From positions 62,001-126,000 of the forward strand of contig CAZUTO010000003.1 in NCBI GenBank assembly GCA_964623085.1: a stretch of 64,000 nt of DNA, in the 5' to 3' direction. The notes under the pieces were generated by a model. It did no database searches. It was not told the origin of the DNA and saw only the letters and a list, made by a program, of their open reading frames with translations. The stretch comes from CAZUTO01 sp964623085. GTDB taxonomy: Bacteria > Pseudomonadota > Gammaproteobacteria > Pseudomonadales > GM7GCV1. The position numbers and the translations under genes are program-made. This document shows positions 16,938 to 25,335 of the stretch, piece after piece. Each line of letters starts with the position of its first letter. The stretch's first letter is position 1.

Positions 16938-18416
16938 CTAAACAGGAATAATGTCATATTGTTCCTGGTTATAGAGCACTTCTACCTGCAACTGTATAGA
17001 CCTCTCGATGAGTACCTCCAGCTCCGCAACATCATCAGACTCTTCATCAACAAGACGGTCAATGACGCCTTGCGATGCAAGCACTAAAATCTTTTCACAT
17101 TCAAACTGTCTGGCTTCACGATTTATTTCACGAAATATCTCTAAACAGATTGTTTCTGGACTTTTCATCGTTCCACGGCCGCCACAACTTGGACAGTGAT
17201 CGCATAAGCTTTGTTCTAAACTTTCTCGAGTTCGCTTACGGGTCATCTCAATCAAGCCAAGATCAGACAATTCAGCAATACTCGTGCGCGCGCGGTCTCG
17301 CTCTAGCGCTTTCTCAAAACTTCGACGCACTTGGCGTCGGTGTTCCGAATCAGCCATATCGATAAAATCCACAATAATGATACCGCCAAGATTACGCAGC
17401 CTAAGCTGCCTTGCTAAAGCTGAGCATGCCTCTAGGTTAGTCTTAAATATGGTTTCTTCCATATTGCGACTTCCCACGTAGGTGCCCGTATTCACGTCTA
17501 CCGTAGTCATCGCTTCTGTCTGCTCAATGATCATATAACCACCGGACTTAAGGTCGATACGAGTCTGCAATGCTTTCTCTATTTCGCTTTCAACGCTATA
17601 GAGATCAAAAAGAGGACGCTGGCCCTGATAAAGAAAAACTCTACTTTCCATTTCTGGATGATATCGGCGCGTAAAATCTATCACCTTCTCATAGATTTCA
17701 CCTGAGTCCACACGGATTTTCTCAAGGTTCGGATGCGCCATATCGCGAAGCGCACGAAGAGCGAGAGGTATATCCTGATGGACAACAGAGGGAGCTTGCT
17801 TATTTGGTGTAGCGGAAGAAACGTCGCTCCAAAGTTTGAAAAGGAAGGCCATATCTGCCTGTAAATCTTCTTCAGATGCGCCTTCGGCATTGGTTCGAAC
17901 AATAAACCCGCCCTTAATACTAGGCTGCATTTGTTCTTTTAGTTTGCTAATCAAGTCTTTTAGTCGCTGCCGTTCCTCATCGTTTTCTATTCGCTGCGAA
18001 ACGCCCGTGTGAAAATTCTGCGGCATGTAGACTAGAAATCTCGACGAAAAAGAAAGATGAGTAGTTAGCCTCGCGCCTTTGGTACTGATGGGTGCTTTGA
18101 CTACCTGCGTCAAAAGCGTTTTTCCTTCGTGAACTTTCGTAAGAATATCCGGCGTCACTACGTCTCTTAGCTCCATCCCTTCGCCGTCCAATGAAGGGAT
18201 GTCGGTGGCATGCAAAAAGCCTGTTCGTTCTAGACCGATATCCACAAATGCGGCCTGCATTCCTGGCAACACCCGAATCACCTTTCCTTTATATATATTG
18301 CCAACGATATTAGACGCCTTGGCTCGCTCTATCTGAACTTCCTGCACCACGCCATTTTCGACCAACGCAACACGCGTCTCTTTCGGAATGACATTGATGA
18401 GTAACTCTTCGCTCAT
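16938..18416 (-). CDS. rng: Ribonuclease G
   Basis: RNase G is the endonuclease that matures the 5' end of 16S rRNA and cuts some mRNAs. The 492-residue product starts with the S1 domain (about residues 38-125; NIVGNIYKGKVIRVLPGMQAAFV), followed by the catalytic domain with the metal-binding motif TTVDVNTGTYVG and IIVDFIDM, and ends with a Zn-link-type motif CDHCPSCGGRG. It lacks the long C-terminal degradosome scaffold, which separates it from RNase E. The ATG overlaps the maf stop codon as TAATG. Confidence 0.96.
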   Translation of the reverse strand: MSEELLINVIPKETRVALVENGVVQEVQIERAKASNIVGNIYKGKVIRVLPGMQAAFVDIGLERTGFLHATDIPSLDGEGMELRDVVTPDILTKVHEGKTLLTQVVKAPISTKGARLTTHLSFSSRFLVYMPQNFHTGVSQRIENDEERQRLKDLISKLKEQMQPSIKGGFIVRTNAEGASEEDLQADMAFLFKLWSDVSSATPNKQAPSVVHQDIPLALRALRDMAHPNLEKIRVDSGEIYEKVIDFTRRYHPEMESRVFLYQGQRPLFDLYSVESEIEKALQTRIDLKSGGYMIIEQTEAMTTVDVNTGTYVGSRNMEETIFKTNLEACSALARQLRLRNLGGIIIVDFIDMADSEHRRQVRRSFEKALERDRARTSIAELSDLGLIEMTRKRTRESLEQSLCDHCPSCGGRGTMKSPETICLEIFREINREARQFECEKILVLASQGVIDRLVDEESDDVAELEVLIERSIQLQVEVLYNQEQYDIIPV

Positions 18417-19000
18417 TAGTTTTCCAATTTAGGCTTTTCAAGTGGCCAGAGGTCAAATTTCCGCAGCAATTCACTGGTTTCATAAAGAGGTAAACCCTTC
18501 ACTGCGCTATAGCTTCCGGTAATCTCTTTAATAAATCCCGCTGCAACACCCTGAATGGCATAACCACCTGCTTTGCCTTCCGGTTCTCCAGTTTGCCAGT
18601 AGTTGCGAATCTCGTCTTGCTTTAGTTCCCGAAAACTGACTCTTGTTACTGAAAGTGCGGTTTCTGTTTTCGTATCGTCTATCATTGCAATAGCAGATAA
18701 TACCTGATGTTCTCTGCCTGAAAGCAGCCCCATCATTTTTGTGAAATCCTGATAGTCTTTAGGCTTGCCAAAAATATCACCATTTAAAACAACCGCCGTA
18801 TCCGACCCCAAAACTGGACCAACCCCAATAGAGCGATATGTTGTTTGCGCTTTTTCTAATGCGAGACGCTGAACGTAATCAGCTCCAGATTCCTTACCAA
18901 TAGGTGTCTCGTCAATATTTGCGATCTGAACCCGAAAAGACAACCCTAGTTGACGAAGAAGATCAGCACGGCGCGGGGATGCGGAAGCAAGCACGAGCAT
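18416..19000 (-). CDS. maf: Maf family nucleotide pyrophosphatase
   Basis: Maf proteins hydrolyse non-canonical and some normal nucleoside triphosphates to monophosphates (dTTP and UTP for the YhdE subgroup). The N-terminal LASASPRRADLL motif, the central ETP...KA segment, the GSDTAVVL motif and GGYAIQG near the C-terminus are all present. The length of 194 residues is usual. It lies between mreD and rng, the classic context of the YhdE-type protein; substrate choice is inferred from that context. Confidence 0.94.
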   Translation of the reverse strand: MLVLASASPRRADLLRQLGLSFRVQIANIDETPIGKESGADYVQRLALEKAQTTYRSIGVGPVLGSDTAVVLNGDIFGKPKDYQDFTKMMGLLSGREHQVLSAIAMIDDTKTETALSVTRVSFRELKQDEIRNYWQTGEPEGKAGGYAIQGVAAGFIKEITGSYSAVKGLPLYETSELLRKFDLWPLEKPKLEN

Positions 19001-19012
19001 CTTTTTTGTTCC

Positions 19013-19507
19013 TCAGTGACTGATACCCGGCAATCTACGATGATTCGATAACCAGTTTCCGACAAGCACCATAACGGGCCAAAGCATCGTTGTTAGTATT
19101 ACCGACAAAATAGCGCTAAGCGTCGGCAGCTGACCAAACCCCAGCGCTGTAACCCAGCTGTAGACCAGCTTAAGAAAAAGAAGTGCTAGCGCGATACTTG
19201 GGAGTTGCTTGGCGACTCGATGTATACGCACACGGTCGCGAAAATACTGCATAAAATAAGCCATGATACAAAGGCCTAACGCATGCTGCCCGAGCGGCGC
19301 CAAAGAGACAACATCTTGAAGTAATCCTAAACAGAAGACTAGTGTCAGACGAATGGCTTGGGGTCGATAAAGACAGAAAAGAATGATAGTTAGCGCAACT
19401 GCGTCGATACGGATATAGCCCAACCATGGAATATTAAATACGTATATGACGACCGAGATGACAATCAGAGGCAATAGATCACGCAACATCAATGGCAACT
19501 CTTTCAT
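19013..19507 (-). CDS. mreD: Rod shape-determining protein MreD
   Basis: MreD is an inner-membrane component of the elongasome that works with MreB and MreC. The 164-residue product is almost entirely hydrophobic with about five membrane helices (for example LIVISVVIYVFNIPWLGYI at the N-terminus) and a conserved GLLQDVVSLAPLGQHAL segment. The start overlaps the mreC stop by four bases. It is followed 12 bases later by maf. Confidence 0.94.
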   Translation of the reverse strand: MKELPLMLRDLLPLIVISVVIYVFNIPWLGYIRIDAVALTIILFCLYRPQAIRLTLVFCLGLLQDVVSLAPLGQHALGLCIMAYFMQYFRDRVRIHRVAKQLPSIALALLFLKLVYSWVTALGFGQLPTLSAILSVILTTMLWPVMVLVGNWLSNHRRLPGISH

Positions 19508-20415
19508 TCTTCTATAACCTGCTGATCTATAACCTTTTGGTTTTCGACAGGTTCGGCTTGAAGTTCGACAGAGTTGATGTCAGTAGAATCAGAAAAAAGC
19601 ACCAACATTTGTCGGCTCGTCTCCAAGCCTGCTCTTGGCTTAATTTGAATTTCAAGAAAAGGCGTAGAACTGTTTTTTTCGACCGACACAACATCGCCAA
19701 CCGGATATCCATAGGGAAAAGTTCCACCCAACCCTGAACTGATAATTTCATCCCCAGCAACAACATCAACCGTTTCTGGAATATTGCGCAACCTGATTGA
19801 TTTATAGTCACCGGTTCCCTCAGCGATGGCACGACCGCCAGTGCGAAGAATCTCTACCGGTAAGGCATGCTGCCGGTCGGAGATTAGCAGCACTTCACTG
19901 TTTTCGGACCCTAGAGTGACAGTTTGACCGACTAGTCCCGCTGCATCCAAAACCGGCAACCCTGCTCGCAAGCCATCCGCAGTACCGCGATTGACAATAA
20001 GACGATGCGTTTCGGTATCAGGTGGCGTACCAACTAATTCGACGATAAGAACTTTCTCTTCGACAAACTCGGTCGTACCAAGAAGCTGCCGCAATCTCGC
20101 ATTCTCCGCTTGAATGGCTGCCATGGTTAACACCCGACGCTGCAAAATGAGGTTTTCATCCTGAAGCTGCTTGTTTGTTTGTAACAGTTGATCTCGCGAA
20201 GCAAATTTACCTTCAACCCAATCACCCGCGACATGACTGACATCGGTAATATCGTAGAAGGGTGCAATAAGATCTAGGAAAAAGGCTCTAGCAGGCTGGA
20301 GAAAATTAGAATAAGTGCTAACGAAGATTAGTGCGATGGCAAGAAAGGATGCCAGAATAAGGACGCGAAGGGAGGACGGCCCTCTGCGGAAAATATGCCT
20401 TCTACCCGCCGCCAT
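19504..20415 (-). CDS. mreC: Rod shape-determining protein MreC
   Basis: MreC is a bitopic membrane protein that scaffolds the cell-wall synthases. It has a basic cytoplasmic N-terminus, one membrane segment (about residues 15-35), a periplasmic coiled coil (about 68-105; LLQTNKQLQDENLILQRRV) and a beta-rich domain (about 115-275) with the conserved SGLGGTFPYGYPVG motif. The length of 303 residues is typical. The first pair of basic residues, RRHIFRRGPSSLRVL, is a family hallmark in this group. Confidence 0.95.
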   Translation of the reverse strand: MAAGRRHIFRRGPSSLRVLILASFLAIALIFVSTYSNFLQPARAFFLDLIAPFYDITDVSHVAGDWVEGKFASRDQLLQTNKQLQDENLILQRRVLTMAAIQAENARLRQLLGTTEFVEEKVLIVELVGTPPDTETHRLIVNRGTADGLRAGLPVLDAAGLVGQTVTLGSENSEVLLISDRQHALPVEILRTGGRAIAEGTGDYKSIRLRNIPETVDVVAGDEIISSGLGGTFPYGYPVGDVVSVEKNSSTPFLEIQIKPRAGLETSRQMLVLFSDSTDINSVELQAEPVENQKVIDQQVIEE

Positions 20416-20446
20416 ATTTAATTAAACCTAATGCAGGCTTCGGCCC

Positions 20447-21481
20447 TCAGTAAGAGAGCAATTGCAACCGACGTTTATCTAGCATCTCCAGCGCTTTACC
20501 ACCGCCCCGCGCAACGCAGGTAAGCGGATCTTCCGCAACAATCACTGGCAATCCTGTTTCATGAGTCAGAAGTCGATCGATATCTCTCAGCAATGCACCA
20601 CCACCGGTGAGCACAATGCCTCGCTCAGCAATATCCGATGCCAACTCAGGAGGAGACTGCTCCAACGCCCGCTTTACCGCCTGCACGATAGTCGCTAGTG
20701 GCTCTTGTATCGACTCGAGCACTTCATCGTTTGTTAGCGTAAAGCTTTTCGGCACGCCCTCAGCGAGATTGCGGCCGCGCACATCAATTTCTCTCACCTC
20801 ACTCCCCGCAAACGCGGTGCCGATTTCATGCTTGATGCGCTCAGCGGTTGCGTCACCTATCACGCTACCGTACTTACGACGAACGTAATTGGTAATTGAC
20901 TCATCAAAACGATCACCACCAATACGAACTGAGTCAGAATATACGGTGCCACTCAAAGACAGGATGGCAATTTCGGACGTACCACCGCCGATATCTACCA
21001 CCATCGAACCACTAGCTTCTTCCACCGGCAAGCCTGCGCCTATCGCCGCCGCCATTGGCTCATCTACCAAATGCACAGTGCGCGCACCAGCACTCAACAC
21101 AGACTCTCGAATAGCTCGCTTTTCAACTTCAGTTGCCTGACAAGGCACGCAGACCAGCACACGAGGGCTCGGTGTAAACCATTTGGTTTGGTGAACTTTC
21201 TTAATAAAATGTTGCAGCATTTTTTCAGTTACCTGAAAATCAGCGATGACACCGTCCTTAAGAGGACGAATCGCGACAATGTTGCCAGGCGTTCTGCCAA
21301 GCATGCGTTTGGCATCAACACCTACGGCCTCAACCACCTTTTGACCATGTAGATGCCGAATAGCAACCACCGAAGGTTCATTGAGAACAATGCCCTTCTC
21401 ACGAACATAAATTAGAGTATTTGCCGTACCGAGATCAATAGATAGGTCATTCGATATGAGCCCGCGAATTGTTTTCAACAT
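20447..21481 (-). CDS. mreB: Rod shape-determining protein MreB
   Basis: MreB is the actin-like filament that guides lateral cell-wall growth, so the organism is probably rod-shaped. ATP-binding motifs are intact: IDLGTANTLIYV (phosphate 1), VDIGGGTSEIAI (phosphate 2) and GIVLTGGGALL (adenosine motif). The length of 344 residues is standard. Upstream, a TTGCTC-17-TACATT pair on the minus strand (about 21532-21560) is a plausible sigma-70 promoter. mreB starts the mreBCD-maf-rng-yhdP run and is divergent from gatC. Confidence 0.97.
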   Translation of the reverse strand: MLKTIRGLISNDLSIDLGTANTLIYVREKGIVLNEPSVVAIRHLHGQKVVEAVGVDAKRMLGRTPGNIVAIRPLKDGVIADFQVTEKMLQHFIKKVHQTKWFTPSPRVLVCVPCQATEVEKRAIRESVLSAGARTVHLVDEPMAAAIGAGLPVEEASGSMVVDIGGGTSEIAILSLSGTVYSDSVRIGGDRFDESITNYVRRKYGSVIGDATAERIKHEIGTAFAGSEVREIDVRGRNLAEGVPKSFTLTNDEVLESIQEPLATIVQAVKRALEQSPPELASDIAERGIVLTGGGALLRDIDRLLTHETGLPVIVAEDPLTCVARGGGKALEMLDKRRLQLLSY

Positions 21482-21673
21482 ATATTATTGATCCGGCGTG
21501 ATTTTGAGTGGGTGTTTAGACGTGCGAATGTACCAATGCAGGGGATTCAGAGCAAGCCGTAAATGTGATACCTTGAGAGGTAAATCAAGGTTTTAGGATA
21601 TATTCCTCTATTTAACCCTAGTATTAAATGTACTAACTAAATTCTTAGACATTACCAAGTTGGATTTCAAACC

Positions 21674-21961
21674 ATGAGTATTGAAAAAAGCGATATTGAG
21701 AAGTTATCGCATTTAGCACGTATAAACATATCCACTGATATTGCTGACATAGTGACAGATCGAATTAACGACGTACTCACAATGGTGGATCAGCTGCAAG
21801 CCATCGACACTGACAACGTCGAGCCTATGGCACATCCAAATGACGCCACTCAGCGATTAAGAAATGATGAAGTCTCTGAACCTGATCAACGTCAAGCATT
21901 GATGAGCAACGCGCCTTCGCAAGAGGATGGGCTCTTTCTTGTGCCAAAAGTGATCGATTAA
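21674..21961 (+). CDS. gatC: Asp/Glu-tRNA amidotransferase subunit GatC
   Basis: GatC is the small subunit that holds GatA and GatB together in the complex converting mischarged Glu-tRNA(Gln) or Asp-tRNA(Asn) to the correct aminoacyl-tRNA. The N-terminal helix motif IEKLSHLARI, the DNVEPMAHP loop and the C-terminal ...DGLFLVPKVID tail are all diagnostic. At 95 residues it is full length. An imperfect 15-base direct repeat straddles its stop codon (21948-21990). Confidence 0.97.
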   Translation: MSIEKSDIEKLSHLARINISTDIADIVTDRINDVLTMVDQLQAIDTDNVEPMAHPNDATQRLRNDEVSEPDQRQALMSNAPSQEDGLFLVPKVID

Positions 21962-21990
21962 AGATGATCGACTGTAAGTGATCGGTTAAA
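21948..21990 (+). repeat. Imperfect direct repeat at the gatC stop codon
   Basis: AAGTGATCGATTAAA (21948-21962) recurs as AAGTGATCGGTTAAA (21976-21990) with a single mismatch; a shorter GATGATCGACTG copy lies between. The first copy includes the last codons and stop of gatC. It looks like a small slippage duplication. Confidence 0.6.
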
Positions 21991-22031
21991 AGACAAACAC
22001 ACCTAAAAACAAACTCGCTAATCTAGGCAAT

Positions 22032-23486
22032 ATGCACAACCATACTATCGCTAACATAAAGCGCGGACTGGAAACCGGAGAATTTTCCAGTCGCGAAATA
22101 ACTGAGCACTTCTTGGCACGTATCAAGCGCCTTGACGAAACCTACAACAGTTTTATCACGCTTTCCGAAGAACAAGCGCTTGCAGCCGCGGATCAAGCGG
22201 ATAAAGACCGAGTATCAGGAAGCACTCACCTACTCACCGGTGTGCCTTTTGCACACAAAGATATTTTCTGTACGCAAGGGGTAAAAACCAGTTGTGGCTC
22301 GAAGATGCTAGACAACTTCATTTCTCCTTACGATGCCACCGTCGTTGCAAATCTCAAAGAGGCTGGCGCCGTTTGCCTTGGGAAAACCAATATGGATGAG
22401 TTCGCGATGGGCTCATCGAACGAAACCAGCTTTTATGGCACCGTTAAAAACCCTTGGAATACAGGTTGTGTTCCTGGCGGTTCTTCAGGCGGGTCTGCAG
22501 CAGCTGTCGCGGCTAGAATCACTCCCGCAGCGACGGCGACAGATACCGGCGGCTCCATTCGCCAACCCGCTGCACATTGCGGTGTGACTGGCTTAAAACC
22601 AACCTATGGCCGCGTATCTCGATGGGGCATGATTGCATTCGCCTCAAGCATGGATCAAGGCGGCCCTATCGCGCGCACCGCAGAAGATTGTGCGTACTTA
22701 CTCCAAGCGATGTCAGGCTTTGATACCAAAGACTCCACTTCGTCTGATCTACCTGTCGACGATTTTGTCGGCAAGCTCGATCAATCCCTTGATGGAATCA
22801 AAATCGGTATCCCCAAAGAATTTTTTGGTGAAGGGCTGAATCCAGAAGTAGCAACAACAGTGCAGACCGCTTTAAGTGAATATGAAAAACTTGGCGCCAC
22901 CCTGGTGGATATTGAACTGCCGCATTCTCACTTAGCCGTGCCCACCTACTATGTTTTGGCACCAGCTGAAGCATCAGCGAACCTCTCTCGTTTTGACGGC
23001 GTGCGCTATGGCTATCGTTGCGATAATCCAGAAGACTTAACAGATCTCTATTGCCGTACTCGCGAAGAAGGGTTTGGAGAAGAAGTTAAACGCCGGATTC
23101 TTGTTGGCGCCTACGTGCTATCCGCTGGCTACTATGATGCCTATTATCGCAAGGCACAAAAAGTGCGAAGGCTGATCAAAAATGACTTTGTTTCTGCATT
23201 TGAAAAAGTCGACATGATCGCTGGGCCCACCTGCCCTAATCCGACCTTTGCGTTCGGTGCGAAATCAGCCAATCCTGTAGAAATGTATCTAGAAGACATC
23301 TATACCATATCAGTAAATTTGGCAGGTTTACCTGGAATGTCCCTCCCCTGTGGATTAGTTGATGGCAAGCCAACTGGCCTACAACTCATCGGCAACTATT
23401 GGAAGGAAGACCAAATTCTCAGCGCGGCTCACCAATATCAAAAACAAACTGACTGGCACACCAAAAAGCCAGCAGGCATTGAATAG
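22032..23486 (+). CDS. gatA: Asp/Glu-tRNA amidotransferase subunit GatA
   Basis: GatA is the glutaminase of the tRNA amidotransferase. The amidase-signature catalytic triad is visible: the Lys in GVPFAHKDIF, the cis-Ser in GGSSGGSAAAVAA and the nucleophilic Ser in TDTGGSIRQPA. The 484-residue length is normal. It lies between gatC and gatB in one operon; the intergenic space before it (70 bases) carries no terminator. Confidence 0.97.
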   Translation: MHNHTIANIKRGLETGEFSSREITEHFLARIKRLDETYNSFITLSEEQALAAADQADKDRVSGSTHLLTGVPFAHKDIFCTQGVKTSCGSKMLDNFISPYDATVVANLKEAGAVCLGKTNMDEFAMGSSNETSFYGTVKNPWNTGCVPGGSSGGSAAAVAARITPAATATDTGGSIRQPAAHCGVTGLKPTYGRVSRWGMIAFASSMDQGGPIARTAEDCAYLLQAMSGFDTKDSTSSDLPVDDFVGKLDQSLDGIKIGIPKEFFGEGLNPEVATTVQTALSEYEKLGATLVDIELPHSHLAVPTYYVLAPAEASANLSRFDGVRYGYRCDNPEDLTDLYCRTREEGFGEEVKRRILVGAYVLSAGYYDAYYRKAQKVRRLIKNDFVSAFEKVDMIAGPTCPNPTFAFGAKSANPVEMYLEDIYTISVNLAGLPGMSLPCGLVDGKPTGLQLIGNYWKEDQILSAAHQYQKQTDWHTKKPAGIE

Positions 23487-23496
23487 GAACGATGAC

Positions 23497-24936
23497 ATGG
23501 CATGGGAAACAGTAATTGGCCTTGAAATCCATATTCAGCTGAACACCAATTCAAAAATATTCTCGGGCGCAGCCACTGAATTCGGTGCAGCGCCGAATAC
23601 GCAGGCCTGCGGCGTCGATCTCGCTCTGCCCGGCACGCTGCCGGTCGTCAATGAAGATGTGATGCGCATGGCGGTACAATTTGGTTTAGCCATTGATGCA
23701 GAGATTGGAAAAAAATCTGTTTTTGAACGGAAAAACTATTTTTATCCAGACCTGCCAAAAGGCTATCAAACAACACAGCTGGCTGAACCGATTGTTGGTC
23801 TAGGTGTTGTCCGTATTCAGCTCGAAGACGGCAGTGAGAAAGATATTCGCATTCATCACGCGCACTTGGAAGAAGACGCTGGAAAATCACTACACGAAGA
23901 TTATCACGGCATGTCTGGGATTGATTTGAACCGTGCGGGCACACCACTGATTGAAATCGTTTCCGAGCCTGATATGCGCTCGTCCGAAGAAGCGGTGGCA
24001 TATCTTAGGAAGATCCACGCAATCATTACTTATTTAGGCATTTCTGACGGCGATATGTCACAGGGCTCAATGCGCTGCGATGTAAACATTTCAATACGAC
24101 CTATGGGTCAAGAAGTACTGGGAACGAGAACAGAACTAAAAAATATCAACTCGTTTCGCTTCGTCGAAAAAGCCATTCACACAGAAGTTGCGCGGCAAAT
24201 TGATCTTATTGAAGATGGCGGCGAAGTGGTACAAGAAACGCGCCTTTATGATCCTGACAAAAATGAGACTCGCTCAATGCGCAGCAAGGAGGTAGCCAAT
24301 GACTACCGATACTTCCCTTGCCCCGATTTATTGCCTGTCATTCTTGATGATCAATTCATAGACGCGGAACGCACAAAACTACCTGAATTACCCAACGCAA
24401 AACGGGTGCGTTTTCAGGATGAATATAACCTGTCAGCCTATGACGCAAGCGTCCTGACACAAGATAAGGCGGTAGCCGATTATTTCGAATCGACCACCAA
24501 AGTATGTGGTGATCCTAAACTCGCGGCCAACTGGGTAACAGTTGAGCTTGCTGGACAATTAAATAAGGAAGGGGTTGAAATAAACGACAGTCCAGTCAAA
24601 GCCGAGGAACTTGGGAATTTAATTAAACGCATTCAAGACGCCACCATTTCTGGAAAGATTGCCAAACAAGTATTTGAAGATCTCTGGGCAAATCAAGGAA
24701 GTGTTGACGAAATCATCGAAGCAAAAGGTTTGAAACAGGTATCTGATTCAGGTGCAATCGAGGCGATGGTGCAGGATGTCATCAATTCTAATCCAGATCA
24801 GGTTGAAAACTATCGATCTGCGCCGGACGAGCGTAAACCAAAAATGCTAGGCTTTTTTGTTGGCCAGGTAATGAAAATATCGAAAGGCCAAGCGAACCCA
24901 GGCGAAGTCAATCGCATTCTTAACGAAAAGCTTTAA
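23497..24936 (+). CDS. gatB: Asp/Glu-tRNA amidotransferase subunit GatB
   Basis: GatB binds and phosphorylates the mischarged aminoacyl-tRNA, then receives ammonia from GatA. The N-terminal WETVIGLEIHIQL and the HLEEDAGK and DLNRAGTPLIEIVSEPD signatures are present, with the YqeY-like tail domain from about residue 335. The frame extends upstream over the end of gatA, but the ATG at 23497, with AGGA nine bases before it, begins exactly at the family N-terminus MAWETVIGLEIH and is chosen (479 residues). Confidence 0.97.
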   Translation: MAWETVIGLEIHIQLNTNSKIFSGAATEFGAAPNTQACGVDLALPGTLPVVNEDVMRMAVQFGLAIDAEIGKKSVFERKNYFYPDLPKGYQTTQLAEPIVGLGVVRIQLEDGSEKDIRIHHAHLEEDAGKSLHEDYHGMSGIDLNRAGTPLIEIVSEPDMRSSEEAVAYLRKIHAIITYLGISDGDMSQGSMRCDVNISIRPMGQEVLGTRTELKNINSFRFVEKAIHTEVARQIDLIEDGGEVVQETRLYDPDKNETRSMRSKEVANDYRYFPCPDLLPVILDDQFIDAERTKLPELPNAKRVRFQDEYNLSAYDASVLTQDKAVADYFESTTKVCGDPKLAANWVTVELAGQLNKEGVEINDSPVKAEELGNLIKRIQDATISGKIAKQVFEDLWANQGSVDEIIEAKGLKQVSDSGAIEAMVQDVINSNPDQVENYRSAPDERKPKMLGFFVGQVMKISKGQANPGEVNRILNEKL

Positions 24937-24950
24937 AAACAGGAAACCTA

Positions 24951-25235
24951 ATGGCACTAAAAAAAGATAAACAAAAAGTTCTCGGCGAAGTTTTTGACGA
25001 CGAACGTGTAAAGGGCTTTCTCAACGGTAATCCTCCCACTGGCGTGAGCCAAGATTTTTATCTTCTGGAGCGGGCCTATCGCGGAATGAATATCGAGAAT
25101 TTTCGTACTTTCGTTACTTTCTTCAAAGCCGAAGGTCACGATGTAGACGGTACCAATCAAGATGGCCGAACGCTTGCTGACCTTCTCGCCACCCATAAAC
25201 ACGGTGGCGATTACCTGGCTGCGCTGAAAAATTAA
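24951..25235 (+). CDS. PA4642-like conserved protein
   Basis: The 94-residue product resembles the PA4642 family of small conserved proteins of Pseudomonas and relatives: KDKQKVLGEVFDDERVKGFL at the N-terminus, PPTGVSQDFYLLERAYRGM in the centre and LLATHKHGGDYLAAL at the end. No function is established. It is cytoplasmic, mostly helical and follows gatB after 14 bases, so it is probably co-transcribed with the amidotransferase genes. Confidence 0.85.
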   Translation: MALKKDKQKVLGEVFDDERVKGFLNGNPPTGVSQDFYLLERAYRGMNIENFRTFVTFFKAEGHDVDGTNQDGRTLADLLATHKHGGDYLAALKN

Positions 25236-25250
25236 CGCGCGACTTAACCA

Positions 25251-25279
25251 TATAGCTTTCAGTCGATCTGAAAGCTATA
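25251..25279. repeat. Perfect 12-base-pair hairpin after the gatCAB transcript
   Basis: TATAGCTTTCAG and CTGAAAGCTATA pair perfectly around TCGAT. There is no run of T on either side, so it does not qualify as a standard intrinsic terminator; it may end transcription poorly, stabilise the upstream mRNA or serve as a binding site. Confidence 0.6.
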
Positions 25280-25335
25280 GCCTCCCAAGCACCAGCACTT
25301 TCACGCAAAAAAATGGCTTTTTGCCATATTAAAAT

